A DNA stretch of 5,835 nt. Source: JBFLVQ01 sp040758525. Lineage in GTDB: Bacteria; Acidobacteriota; Blastocatellia; Chloracidobacteriales; JADJPF01. Made by a program: the position numbers and the translations under genes. Position 1 is the first letter of the stretch; each line of letters opens with the position of its first letter. Under the pieces are notes generated by a model. That model was not told the DNA's origin. It saw only the letters and a program-made list of their open reading frames with translations, and made no database searches. Shown here in pieces: positions 1 through 4,930 of the stretch. The stretch is taken from positions 1 to 5,835 of the forward strand of contig JBFLVQ010000610.1 in NCBI GenBank assembly GCA_040758525.1, given 5' to 3'.

Positions 1-1
1 T

Positions 2-103
2 GGTGTACACAAGAAATATTTAGCACACTATGTTGCTGTTTTTGAATGGTCTGATAATATTAAGATCGTTACTTCTGAGTTCCTTCGTTTGGTAATGACC
101 TAA
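2..103 (+). pseudogene. C-terminal tail of a possible transposase (left edge)
   Basis: An open + strand frame enters from the left edge and stops with TAA at 101-103, giving 33 residues that begin GVHKKYLAHYVAVFEW. The pattern xVxKKYLxxYVAxFEW followed by a short tail resembles the C-terminal end of IS1595/ISXO2-like DDE transposases, where a 'KKYLxxYVxEF' helix sits close to the stop. This is family resemblance from memory and not an alignment. The last codons overlap the 3' end of the IS66 remnant on the other strand, so two elements abut tail to tail. It could equally be the end of an unrelated gene, because only the last 33 codons are visible. Confidence 0.3.
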
Positions 104-512
104 TCAGCTTTTTACCGATATGAGCGAATATTGGCTTACTATGAGTTTGGTGATAATCCAACCGTGCTAGAGGCTTCATATCCTTTGTTTGGGCATCTAT
201 TTTGTAAACCTCACCCAGTTTATCTAAAATAATGCCACATTCTGTACGAAAGGCCGGTTTACAATCCACGAATTTCCTTCTTCCATGTGCTAGGCATTTA
301 GCGACTATATAGGAGAATTTCTTTGACCAATTTTTGCTCTTGGCATCAGCCATTAAAATAAACTCGGTCAAATCATCTCCTCTCATCACCATCAACGCTA
401 ATTTATTCGCCAATGGCGCATCTGCTACGCTCAACAGGCCCGATTCAGCCTTTTTGATTAGTGTCTCTATTTCTGCAATGCTGATGGTTTGAGTCTGTTG
501 AGGTTTTGCCAT
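69..512 (-). pseudogene. IS66-family transposase remnant, internally deleted and C-terminally truncated
   Basis: This 147-residue frame carries the hallmark core of the IS66 subgroup: a 'ADAKSKN' stretch (56-61 region, matching the family 'CDALSRN' with a catalytic-type Asp at 56), CLAHGRRKFVD at 73-83, LGEVYKIDAQTK at 99-110 and RLDYHQTHSKP at 117-127. Residues 1-45 resemble the family N-terminus (ETLIKKAESGLL...). Full-length IS66 TnpC proteins are about 500 residues. Here the N-terminus is joined almost directly to the second catalytic block near residue 48, so the central part, which includes the first catalytic Asp, is missing. The C-terminal block with the last catalytic Glu is absent too. 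The protein cannot be an active transposase. ATG at 510-512 is the only sensible start. No IS66 TnpA/TnpB partner genes or clear terminal inverted repeats are visible. Confidence 0.82.
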
Positions 513-626
513 ATGGATTTGATTTTACTCATATTTAATAAACAGATAAGCTACAATCTGGGATGGTTTATCATTATGTTAAATCAGGCTAAAATCTATA
601 CCTTCTCGTTAAGCTCTTTTCAATAT

Positions 627-657
627 GGGAAAATAGCGAAATTGCAGGGATTTTCCC
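627..657. repeat. 8-bp inverted repeat with 15-bp spacer upstream of the AraC gene
   Basis: GGGAAAAT at 627-634 and its exact complement ATTTTCCC at 650-657 flank a 15-bp spacer. The dyad lies about 95 bp before the regulator start, in a 238-bp gap that shows no gene. It could be an operator for autoregulation, or debris of an insertion-sequence end. AraC/Rob-type proteins normally bind asymmetric sites as monomers, so a symmetric dyad is not what this regulator would be expected to use. Confidence 0.3.
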
Positions 658-737
658 GTACCGTTTGAGAGGAGTTTTGGCCAGTGGTAAAATCACCAAT
701 GAATATCGGCCATTGCGCTGAAAGGATACTTAAAACT

Positions 738-744
738 GAAGAGG
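738..744 (+). promoter_or_regulatory. Ribosome binding site deciding a TTG start
   Basis: GAAGAGG lies 6 nt before the TTG at 751-753. This well-placed Shine-Dalgarno site, with no in-frame ATG close by, supports TTG as the start of the AraC-family gene. Confidence 0.6.
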
Positions 745-750
745 TAAGAA

Positions 751-1653
751 TTGAGTAACGCTAGTCACGAATATACGAGGAGAATTGATCGCGTCATTGA
801 TTACTTGAGAGACCATCTCGATAAGCCGTTAAAGCTCGAAGACCTAGCGAAAGTAGCGTGTTTTTCAGAGTATCATTTCCACCGTGTTTTTGGTGCGATG
901 ACTGGTGAAACTGTAAATGATTTTACGAATCGTCTGAGGCTAGAAAAAGCTGCACGTCTTTTAACAAAGACTCGTCGAAGCGCTACTGAAATAGCTTTGG
1001 AGTGCGGATTCTCGTCATCCGCTACATTTTCGAGATCATTCAATAAAGCCTTCAACACGTCCCCTACCCAATACAGAAAGTCGGGGAAGTTTAAAAATAG
1101 CAAGATTTGCAAAGAACTATTCGCGAAACACGAATATCTTCTTCCTATGACAGACGAAGAGAAAAAAGCCGCTTTCCCGGTGGAAATAAGAAAATTTCCT
1201 GCCTGGGACGTGGCTTATATTCGAGTTTCAAATTCATTTGAGGGTGACAGAGTCCTTAAAGCATTTGAAAAGATGATCGAGTGGTTAAAGTCAGAAAAAA
1301 TTTATGACAAAGGAACTCTATTTGGCATGTCGATCGATGACCCTGCGGTTACGCCGAAACATCTTTACCGTTATGAAGTGTGCTTTGCGTCGGACGTTCC
1401 GTTCAATTGTGCAGACGGAATTTCTAAAATGAAGATCCCGTCCAGAACATATGGAGTAACACGAATTAGTGGCGACATCAGACTGGTGGCAACGGCCTGG
1501 GATTATCTTCTTCAAGGTTGGCTCATCAAAAGCAACTATGAGCCGGACCATGCGCCTGGGTTTGAGATTCTTTTGAATAAAGAGAAGGCATTGGATTGGA
1601 GTCACTTCGATCTAGAGTTAGCTTTTCCCGTAAAGAAAATGAAAGGGGCTTAG
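751..1653 (+). CDS. AraC-family regulator with GyrI-like effector-binding domain
   Basis: This is a 300-residue cytoplasmic transcription factor in the domain order of Rob: DNA-binding part first, sensor second. Residues 9-110 form the AraC double helix-turn-helix. The first is around 28-50 (LEDLAKVACFSEYHFHRVF) and the second around 77-99, ending in the family signature GFSSSATFSRSFNKAFNTSPTQYR. Residues 143-295 form a GyrI-like/SOUL-type ligand-binding domain (VEIRKFPAWDVAYIRVS, YEVCFASD, DHAPGFEILLN). The Glu in 'GFEILLN' (272) corresponds in position to the Glu that contacts cationic ligands in BmrR-like domains, which is inferred. The start is TTG at 751, supported by the GAAGAGG site. 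Only 9 nt separate its stop from the VOC gene start, so the two are almost certainly co-transcribed. It probably senses a small organic compound or drug and activates the cassette. The ligand is unknown. Confidence 0.92.
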   Translation: MSNASHEYTRRIDRVIDYLRDHLDKPLKLEDLAKVACFSEYHFHRVFGAMTGETVNDFTNRLRLEKAARLLTKTRRSATEIALECGFSSSATFSRSFNKAFNTSPTQYRKSGKFKNSKICKELFAKHEYLLPMTDEEKKAAFPVEIRKFPAWDVAYIRVSNSFEGDRVLKAFEKMIEWLKSEKIYDKGTLFGMSIDDPAVTPKHLYRYEVCFASDVPFNCADGISKMKIPSRTYGVTRISGDIRLVATAWDYLLQGWLIKSNYEPDHAPGFEILLNKEKALDWSHFDLELAFPVKKMKGA

Positions 1654-1656
1654 GAG
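1652..1656 (+). promoter_or_regulatory. Ribosome binding site of the VOC gene
   Basis: AGGAG overlaps the TAG stop of the AraC gene and sits 6 nt before the ATG at 1663. This arrangement indicates translational coupling within one transcript. Confidence 0.65.
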
Positions 1657-1662
1657 ACGACT

Positions 1663-2064
1663 ATGGCAAAAATAACAGGAATCGGCGGGGTATTTTTTAA
1701 AGCGAAAACCGACGATAAAGCTCTACGCGAATGGTACAAAAAGCATCTCGGCATTAATCTTGAAGAGTGGGGAGGCGGCATCCTCAGGTGGGCCGAGGAT
1801 AAAGCAGAAGATAAGGGTGTTACGGTATGGCACGTCGCTGAGCCGGCCACAAAATGGTTCAGTCCAAGTGAATCATCCTTCATGATTAACTATCGAATCG
1901 ACAATATGGACGAAATGATCGGGCAACTCCACGCCGGAGGAGTTTCGATCCATCAAGGACCAGAGTATCACGAGAACGGCGCGTTCCTTTGGATCATTGA
2001 TCCCGATGGAAATAAGATCGAACTTTGGGAGCCAAAAATTTGGGACGACAAAAATAAGAAATGA
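1663..2064 (+). CDS. VOC-superfamily protein (glyoxalase/bleomycin-resistance fold)
   Basis: This 133-residue cytoplasmic protein is one full two-module VOC unit, the normal length for the family. The first beta-alpha-beta-beta-beta module runs from GIGGVFFKAKTDDKALREWYKKHLGI (6-31). The second runs from SSFMINYRIDNMDEMIGQLHAGGV (71-94) to the conserved end DPDGNKIELWEP (113-124). Glu120 of IELWEP is at the position of the last metal ligand in glyoxalase I-type enzymes. The usual first-strand ligand position (residues 8-10, Gly-Gly-Val) has no His, so a true glyoxalase I activity is doubtful. Members of this subgroup are mostly uncharacterised. Proposed roles are binding or modification of toxic small molecules. 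It is the second gene of an operon with the AraC/GyrI-like regulator, which suggests that the regulator's ligand is this protein's substrate or a relative of it. Hand-counted G+C is near 50 %, above the flanks, which hints at transfer. Confidence 0.88.
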   Translation: MAKITGIGGVFFKAKTDDKALREWYKKHLGINLEEWGGGILRWAEDKAEDKGVTVWHVAEPATKWFSPSESSFMINYRIDNMDEMIGQLHAGGVSIHQGPEYHENGAFLWIIDPDGNKIELWEPKIWDDKNKK

Positions 2065-2151
2065 TAATGAGGACTCTTATGCGAGCATTAACCTACCTCT
2101 CACTTTGAGTCCTCCTTCTGCGCGCGCAGATACTCTTGAGGCCAGTTTGTG
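2065..2151. other. Gene-free gap with a spaced inverted repeat
   Basis: GAGGACTC at 2069-2076 and GAGTCCTC at 2107-2114 are exact complements separated by 30 bp, starting 5 bp after the VOC stop codon. A hairpin in the VOC mRNA tail is possible, but there is no T-run after the second arm, so it is not a standard terminator. On the - strand this stretch continues the open frame downstream of the Fic remnant, without recognisable family similarity. Confidence 0.3.
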
Positions 2152-2350
2152 CGAACTTTGCTCCAATGTCTCGTAATAGCGTTCTTTGTTATCCTCAATC
2201 AATCGCTCAAGGCTGGATATAGCGTCCTACCTAGTAGCCAAGATGGTAAGATTGCAAAAGCAATAGCAACTTGGAAGCACGTCCATTACCATCGAGAAAG
2301 GGGTGCATACAGTATCTTTGCGGCAGGCCGGCAGACTTATGGTACGTAAA
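2152..2350 (-). pseudogene. Fic-domain (AMPylase-type) gene remnant
   Basis: Read on the - strand, 2308-2279 encodes MHPFLDGNGR, an intact Fic catalytic motif (HxFx[D/E]GN[G/K]R, with the catalytic His and the Mg-binding Asp). It continues in frame as ASKLLLLLQSYHLGY, then hits a TAG at 2231-2233 where relatives have Glu (GYEVGRYISLER), and then VGRYI. One extra base near 2215 shifts the frame, after which SLERLIEDNKERYYETLEQSS (2214-2152) follows the family exactly. A nonsense mutation plus a frameshift shows this is a dead gene. Intact Fic proteins of this type are about 330-380 residues, and only about 60 remain. Upstream of the motif the frame closes with TAG at 2360-2362 and loses similarity, so the N-terminal half, including any inhibitory helix, is gone. 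Fic enzymes transfer AMP or similar groups to target proteins. Confidence 0.8.
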
Positions 2351-2440
2351 ATATATCTGCTATTGCAACAACTATATCAACGATATACCTGGTTGCCGCA
2401 AAGTTACCGTTAGTCTTGTGCTGAATACCAATCCAACACT

Positions 2441-2565
2441 CGTAAAGCGCGCAGCGTGTTCCACTGGCGCGCCCGACTCAGCGTCCAACTCGTCAGGGTG
2501 CACGTTCTCCAGCGGCCAGTAGCCATACGCGTCGCGCTTGGACGCGACGCGGTCGTCTTGTCCTC
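2441..2565. other. Sharply bounded GC-rich patch with ORF fragment, unidentified
   Basis: Hand counts give about 60-68 % G+C across 2441-2550, against about 40 % for 2341-2400 and about 22 % for 2641-2700. On the - strand an open frame without a start codon runs from 2575 down to a TAG at 2372-2374 (67 codons). It includes DAYGYWPLENVHPDELDAES and has a third-position G/C bias in the patch. A neighbouring frame starts with ATG at 2602-2604. I do not recognise either. The likeliest reading is a fragment of a foreign gene inserted next to the Fic relic. Overlapping + strand frames here have no ribosome binding sites and look like shadows. Confidence 0.35.
2528..2551. repeat. Perfect 9-bp GC-rich palindromic stem, 6-nt loop
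   Basis: CGCGTCGCG at 2528-2536 and CGCGACGCG at 2543-2551 are exact complements around the loop CTTGGA. The stem is almost all G/C and would be very stable in RNA or single-stranded DNA. No T-run follows on either strand, so it is not a standard terminator. It may be a protein-binding dyad, part of a mobile repeat, or a chance product of the GC-rich patch. Confidence 0.5.
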
Positions 2566-2604
2566 TGCTTTTAACTCAGTTATAAAGTTTGTTGGTACTT
2601 TCAT

Positions 2605-2809
2605 CCTTGTTCCATCGTGTTACTGTTCTATGGAGATGCCATTATATCATTTTCTTTTTCCTTACATATGTATATCACTAATATAGTCTAAAACTGAAAG
2701 CGATCTATGGCAATAATCCTATTGGAATGCACTTCTTGATTCGTCTACGCCCATGCAGAATGCAACATTAATTGTTCAACAAATGGACTGAACCGTTCTC
2801 AATCTTTAA
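2605..2809. other. AT-rich gap downstream of the GNAT gene
   Basis: This is about 200 bp of AT-rich DNA between the GC-rich patch and the stop codon of the - strand acetyltransferase gene. All six frames are broken and I see no hairpin followed by a T-run. It presumably contains the 3' end of the cupin-GNAT transcript, but no terminator can be pointed to. Confidence 0.3.
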
Positions 2810-3334
2810 TTAATCACCAGGCTTAGGAATAAAGATCAACTCCATATAAACATCAGCGCTTGCATAAACAGGATCAAGTGGTGGTGGAGTGTGGCGGAAT
2901 CCCATCGATTCATAAAGCCGAAGTGCCTTCACAAGCCTGGAATTAGATACAAGTATGATCTTCTCCATGCCGATTTCTTGTGCATAATCGATGGCAACCT
3001 CTGTAAGTAGGCGACCGATACCACGTCCTTGGGCAGCAGCCGTGACAGCAAGTTTGGCAAGTTCAACGACAGTTGGGCTTGATGACAACACCGCACAGGT
3101 GCCAATTACCCACTCGTCTTCAATAGCAAAAAAGATCTGACCACCTTTTTCAATAATAGTTTGACGAGGTGCGTCAAGATAGTTCATATCGGCTGGCTCC
3201 AGTAACCCAAAGCCTTCTAGCCACTCATAATTGAGTCGCCGGAATTCCGATGCATATCGATCCTCGTAATACACAACCTGTATATTATTGAAAACTAGCC
3301 GTACTTTTGGATTCTCCTTTTGTTGTATATCCAT
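2810..3334 (-). CDS. GNAT-family N-acetyltransferase
   Basis: This 174-residue cytoplasmic enzyme should transfer the acetyl group of acetyl-CoA to an amine. The acceptor cannot be told from sequence. Domains in order: residues 19-50 form the first strand and helices (VYYEDRYASEFRRLNYEWLEGF); 64-83 form strands 2-3 (GGQIFFAIEDEWVIGTCAVL); 91-110 form motif A, ELAKLAVTAAAQGRGIGRLL, with the Q-x-x-G-x-G acetyl-CoA pyrophosphate loop at 102-107; Asn131 and LYESMGF (140-146) form motif B; YASADVYMEL is the closing strand. The length and the beginning 'YxxEFRRLNxEWLE' match a common GNAT subgroup often found alone or fused behind MarR domains. ATG at 3332-3334 has only a weak upstream GTGGA. It follows the cupin gene on the same strand after 73 bp and may share its transcript. 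It is intact, with no sign of decay. Confidence 0.9.
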   Translation of the reverse strand: MDIQQKENPKVRLVFNNIQVVYYEDRYASEFRRLNYEWLEGFGLLEPADMNYLDAPRQTIIEKGGQIFFAIEDEWVIGTCAVLSSSPTVVELAKLAVTAAAQGRGIGRLLTEVAIDYAQEIGMEKIILVSNSRLVKALRLYESMGFRHTPPPLDPVYASADVYMELIFIPKPGD

Positions 3335-3373
3335 GTCTATTCCACTTTCAGTTGCCAGCCTCCAAGTTGTTGT

Positions 3374-3387
3374 TAGGTTATAACCTA
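3374..3387. promoter_or_regulatory. 14-bp perfect palindrome between cupin and GNAT genes
   Basis: TAGGTTATAACCTA equals its own reverse complement. It lies in the 73-bp gap, about 40 bp before the GNAT start. Its position suits an operator for a dimeric regulator acting on a GNAT-specific promoter, although no clear -35/-10 pair accompanies it. The regulator is unknown. Confidence 0.35.
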
Positions 3388-3401
3388 GCCCAATTTTTCA
3401 C

Positions 3402-3420
3402 TATCGATCATAGATCGATA
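3402..3420. repeat. 8-bp hairpin overlapping the cupin stop codon
   Basis: TATCGATC (3402-3409) and GATCGATA (3413-3420) pair perfectly around a 3-nt loop. The cupin TGA stop lies inside it (3408-3410). In the - strand transcript the stem is followed by GTGAAAAA and not by a T-run, so intrinsic termination is unlikely. It could stabilise the 3' end of the cupin message or damp read-through into the acetyltransferase gene. Confidence 0.4.
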
Positions 3421-3704
3421 ATCATTAGCGTTCCGCAACTTCCTGCCAGTACAGAATGAGGAGTATTGGCTTCAACCACAATAAGCTCGCCTTCCTCTAC
3501 AGTTAATTGCGCTCCATCAATAAAGAGTTCCATCTTTCCATCTATAACAAAGAGCGCCTCATTATATTCATGGGTCTCTTCACCGAATGGTAGAGCATCC
3601 ATTCGTAGTACCTTAATTTGTGCCGAACCGACTTTACCAAGCACTCTCGATTTCCAAGCCATCGGCATATCGGCTGCTAATAGTCTAAGATTCAATTTAT
3701 TCAT
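3408..3704 (-). CDS. Small single-domain cupin protein
   Basis: This is a 98-residue cytoplasmic beta-barrel protein of the cupin fold. Numbered from the ATG at 3702-3704, cupin motif 1 is GEETHEYNEALFVIDG (41-56), with His45, Glu49 and Gly56 in the expected spacing but Tyr47 in place of the second metal-binding His. Motif 2 is GELIVVEANTPH (72-83), ending in His83 at the canonical distance. Three of the four usual metal ligands are therefore present. It may bind metal with altered geometry, or serve as a sugar- or ligand-binding cupin. A longer frame exists from a TTG at 3714-3716, but the ATG is preferred because TTGGAAAA lies about 7 nt upstream of it. It is the first gene of a possible cupin-GNAT - strand operon. 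The substrate cannot be predicted; small cupins of this kind are typically uncharacterised. Confidence 0.85.
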   Translation of the reverse strand: MNKLNLRLLAADMPMAWKSRVLGKVGSAQIKVLRMDALPFGEETHEYNEALFVIDGKMELFIDGAQLTVEEGELIVVEANTPHSVLAGSCGTLMIIDL

Positions 3705-3761
3705 GCCATTTTCCAATATTGATTAATACTATGGTCTATTCTCTTCAATACGCAAACTCTC

Positions 3762-3767
3762 ATTATA
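3762..3767 (-). promoter_or_regulatory. Candidate -10 box for the cupin gene
   Basis: Read on the - strand this is a perfect TATAAT about 58 bp upstream of the cupin ATG. A TTGACT lies further upstream (3790-3795), but the spacer of 22 bp is too long for a normal sigma-70 pair. The promoter would need activation, or the -35 is degenerate. Confidence 0.4.
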
Positions 3768-3817
3768 GATCTAACATTCAAACATCACTAGTCAAGTAGT
3801 AGGCTTTTCCATCCACC

Positions 3818-4056
3818 TTGTTTCCGCATCATCTTATTAGCAATTTTTTTAAGCTCATTAAAAAACAGTCACACTATGTTGAGGGTTTATTTAATATAGA
3901 CACAGCACAAATGAATGAAAAAATTGTCACAAATTACTGGATGGTGGTGTTCTCTCTTATAAGGGATAAAGATAAATGGATAGCAGAAGCTTTAACTGGC
4001 CCTGCGAACTGCTCGATTATAGCGGTGCCAACCAGCGTGCTGAACTGACTGAATAG
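3818..4056 (+). pseudogene. Probable decayed ORF, unrecognised
   Basis: A + frame from TTG 3818 encodes 76 residues (central part EKIVTNYWMVVFSLIRDKDKWIAEAL) and stops at 4046-4048. From about 3976 a second frame, shifted by one base, also looks protein-like. It opens with ATG GAT AGC (3976) and gives MDSRSFNWPCELLDYSGANQ, then RAELTE, before stopping at TAG 4054-4056, after which more residues (IVQDLDII) are followed by TGA. Neither frame has a good ribosome binding site, apart from AAGGG about 10 nt before 3976. The best reading is a decayed gene with at least one frameshift and several stops. I cannot name a family. It may also be entirely non-coding; composition is AT-rich throughout. Confidence 0.25.
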
Positions 4057-4140
4057 ATTGTTCAAGATCTGGATATTATTTGAATGGAACAGACTGATTC
4101 CTTCAGTTAGGTAACCGAATTGTAAGAGTAGTTTCCCATA

Positions 4141-4160
4141 AATGCGTTCTAATGCGTTCT
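4141..4160 (+). repeat. Perfect 10-bp tandem duplication at the peptidase gene 5' end
   Basis: AATGCGTTCT occurs twice back to back. Each copy carries an ATG, at 4142 (in frame with the peptidase) and 4152 (out of frame). This looks like a recent slippage duplication, and it creates a misleading upstream in-frame start for the gene that follows. Confidence 0.7.
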
Positions 4161-4171
4161 ATTCGGATAAG

Positions 4172-4801
4172 ATGAAGAAGGCTCTATTTCTACTTATGCT
4201 GGTTCTCTCTAGCCAGGTAGCATATGCGCAGGAGAGACTGTCAGTAAAAGTTGATCAGCAACAAGCTGCAGCGGTTAGTTATCCGATCTTGGGTGCTAAT
4301 CCATTTCCATTATTAGCAGGAGATGATCTAGTACTGGTTGAGCAGGCATTGACACTGGCACACACCCTAACACAATCGTGCGACTGTGATAAGGCTTTGC
4401 AAGCTTATGGGGTAGAGAGTTTAGCCGCTACCTTAATCAAGATTGAGATTAATGTGAATCTTTTTGATGGGCGAGAATCTACTCTAGGACTACCTTTTCT
4501 TAATAAACATGGCGAGCGTGAAACTTTAGCTGTCAGTTTCCGTCAGCATAAGGACTGGCTTTCTGCGGGAGTAATATCAGGCCGTTTTACTGGTATTGGT
4601 AATGTGATCTTCTTAAACAGCTATTTTTTCACTCCTACTAAGCTTCCTTTGCTTGCCGAGCAGCAGAGAGCAATAACCTTGATTCATGAATCAGTGCATC
4701 AATTTGCTGGTAAGAGTGATGAGGATTTTGGTGGTAGTGATAGGCTTACTGCACTAATCATAAAGGGCTGCGCGCCCAATTTAGGTGTTAAAACAAAATG
4801 A
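4172..4801 (+). CDS. Secreted aspzincin (M35-like) zinc metallopeptidase, putative
   Basis: From the ATG at 4172 the protein has 209 residues. Residues 1-19 form a clear Sec signal peptide: KK, then a hydrophobic core ALFLLMLVL, then VAYA with cleavage expected before Gln20. The mature protein of about 190 residues would be periplasmic or exported. Near the C-terminus, HESVH (172-176) is an HExxH zinc site with Glu173 as catalytic base. It is followed by GKSDEDFG (180-187), which matches in spacing the GTxDxxYG signature of aspzincins, where the Asp (here 183) is the third zinc ligand. Thr is replaced by Lys and Tyr by Phe. Three Cys (70, 72, 200) may form disulfides. The upstream ATG at 4142 would add ten residues before the KK and lies in a tandem duplication, so it is rejected. 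No neighbour shares its strand closely, so it is probably monocistronic. Substrate unknown; a relaxed or altered activity is possible. Confidence 0.7.
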   Translation: MKKALFLLMLVLSSQVAYAQERLSVKVDQQQAAAVSYPILGANPFPLLAGDDLVLVEQALTLAHTLTQSCDCDKALQAYGVESLAATLIKIEINVNLFDGRESTLGLPFLNKHGERETLAVSFRQHKDWLSAGVISGRFTGIGNVIFLNSYFFTPTKLPLLAEQQRAITLIHESVHQFAGKSDEDFGGSDRLTALIIKGCAPNLGVKTK

Positions 4802-4876
4802 TATATTTCATAAGGTGGAAGCACATAATAAAGGAAGGGGATCACTGTTACGATGATTGTCCGTATTCTTCAATGA

Positions 4877-4904
4877 TTTACAAGAATTTTACAAATGTTT
4901 TACA
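4877..4904. promoter_or_regulatory. Three TTTACA repeats at exact 11-bp spacing (CpxR-like boxes)
   Basis: TTTACA occurs at 4877-4882, 4888-4893 and 4899-4904, a constant 11-bp step or about one helical turn. On the - strand this reads GTAAA-N6-GTAAA-N6-GTAAA, which fits the published CpxR pattern GTAAA-N(4-8)-GTAAA. OmpR/PhoB-family response regulators generally bind such phased direct repeats as head-to-tail dimers. The array lies just before promoter-like hexamers and the sRNA-like unit. A response-regulator site is inferred; which regulator is unknown, and AT-rich DNA can give such repeats by chance. Confidence 0.45.
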
Positions 4905-4930
4905 GAACCTTGTTACCCTATATTACGTTG

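Noticed and set aside
873..1112. 79-codon - strand frame inside the AraC gene
   Set aside because: It is a shadow of a well-supported gene, with no ribosome binding site and no family resemblance.
1318..1883. Two - strand frames (1318-1605 and 1650-1883) across the AraC and VOC genes
   Set aside because: Both are antisense shadows of genes with clear domain signatures.
2149..2522. Two overlapping + strand frames (2149-2349 and 2271-2522)
   Set aside because: They lie antisense to the Fic remnant and the GC-rich patch. They lack ribosome binding sites, and the first has a signal-like start only by chance.
2456..2686. 76-codon + strand frame across the GC-rich patch and the AT-rich gap
   Set aside because: Composition changes abruptly inside it, there is no Shine-Dalgarno site, and the Leu/Ile-rich end comes from AT-rich intergenic DNA.
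3466..3726. 86-codon + strand frame antisense to the cupin gene
   Set aside because: It is a Ser/Thr-rich shadow, while the - strand cupin motifs are unambiguous.
3845..3865. Inverted repeat TTTTTTAA / TTAAAAAA with 5-nt loop, considered as a terminator
   Set aside because: The stem is A/T only and too weak for termination. Such repeats are expected by chance in this composition.
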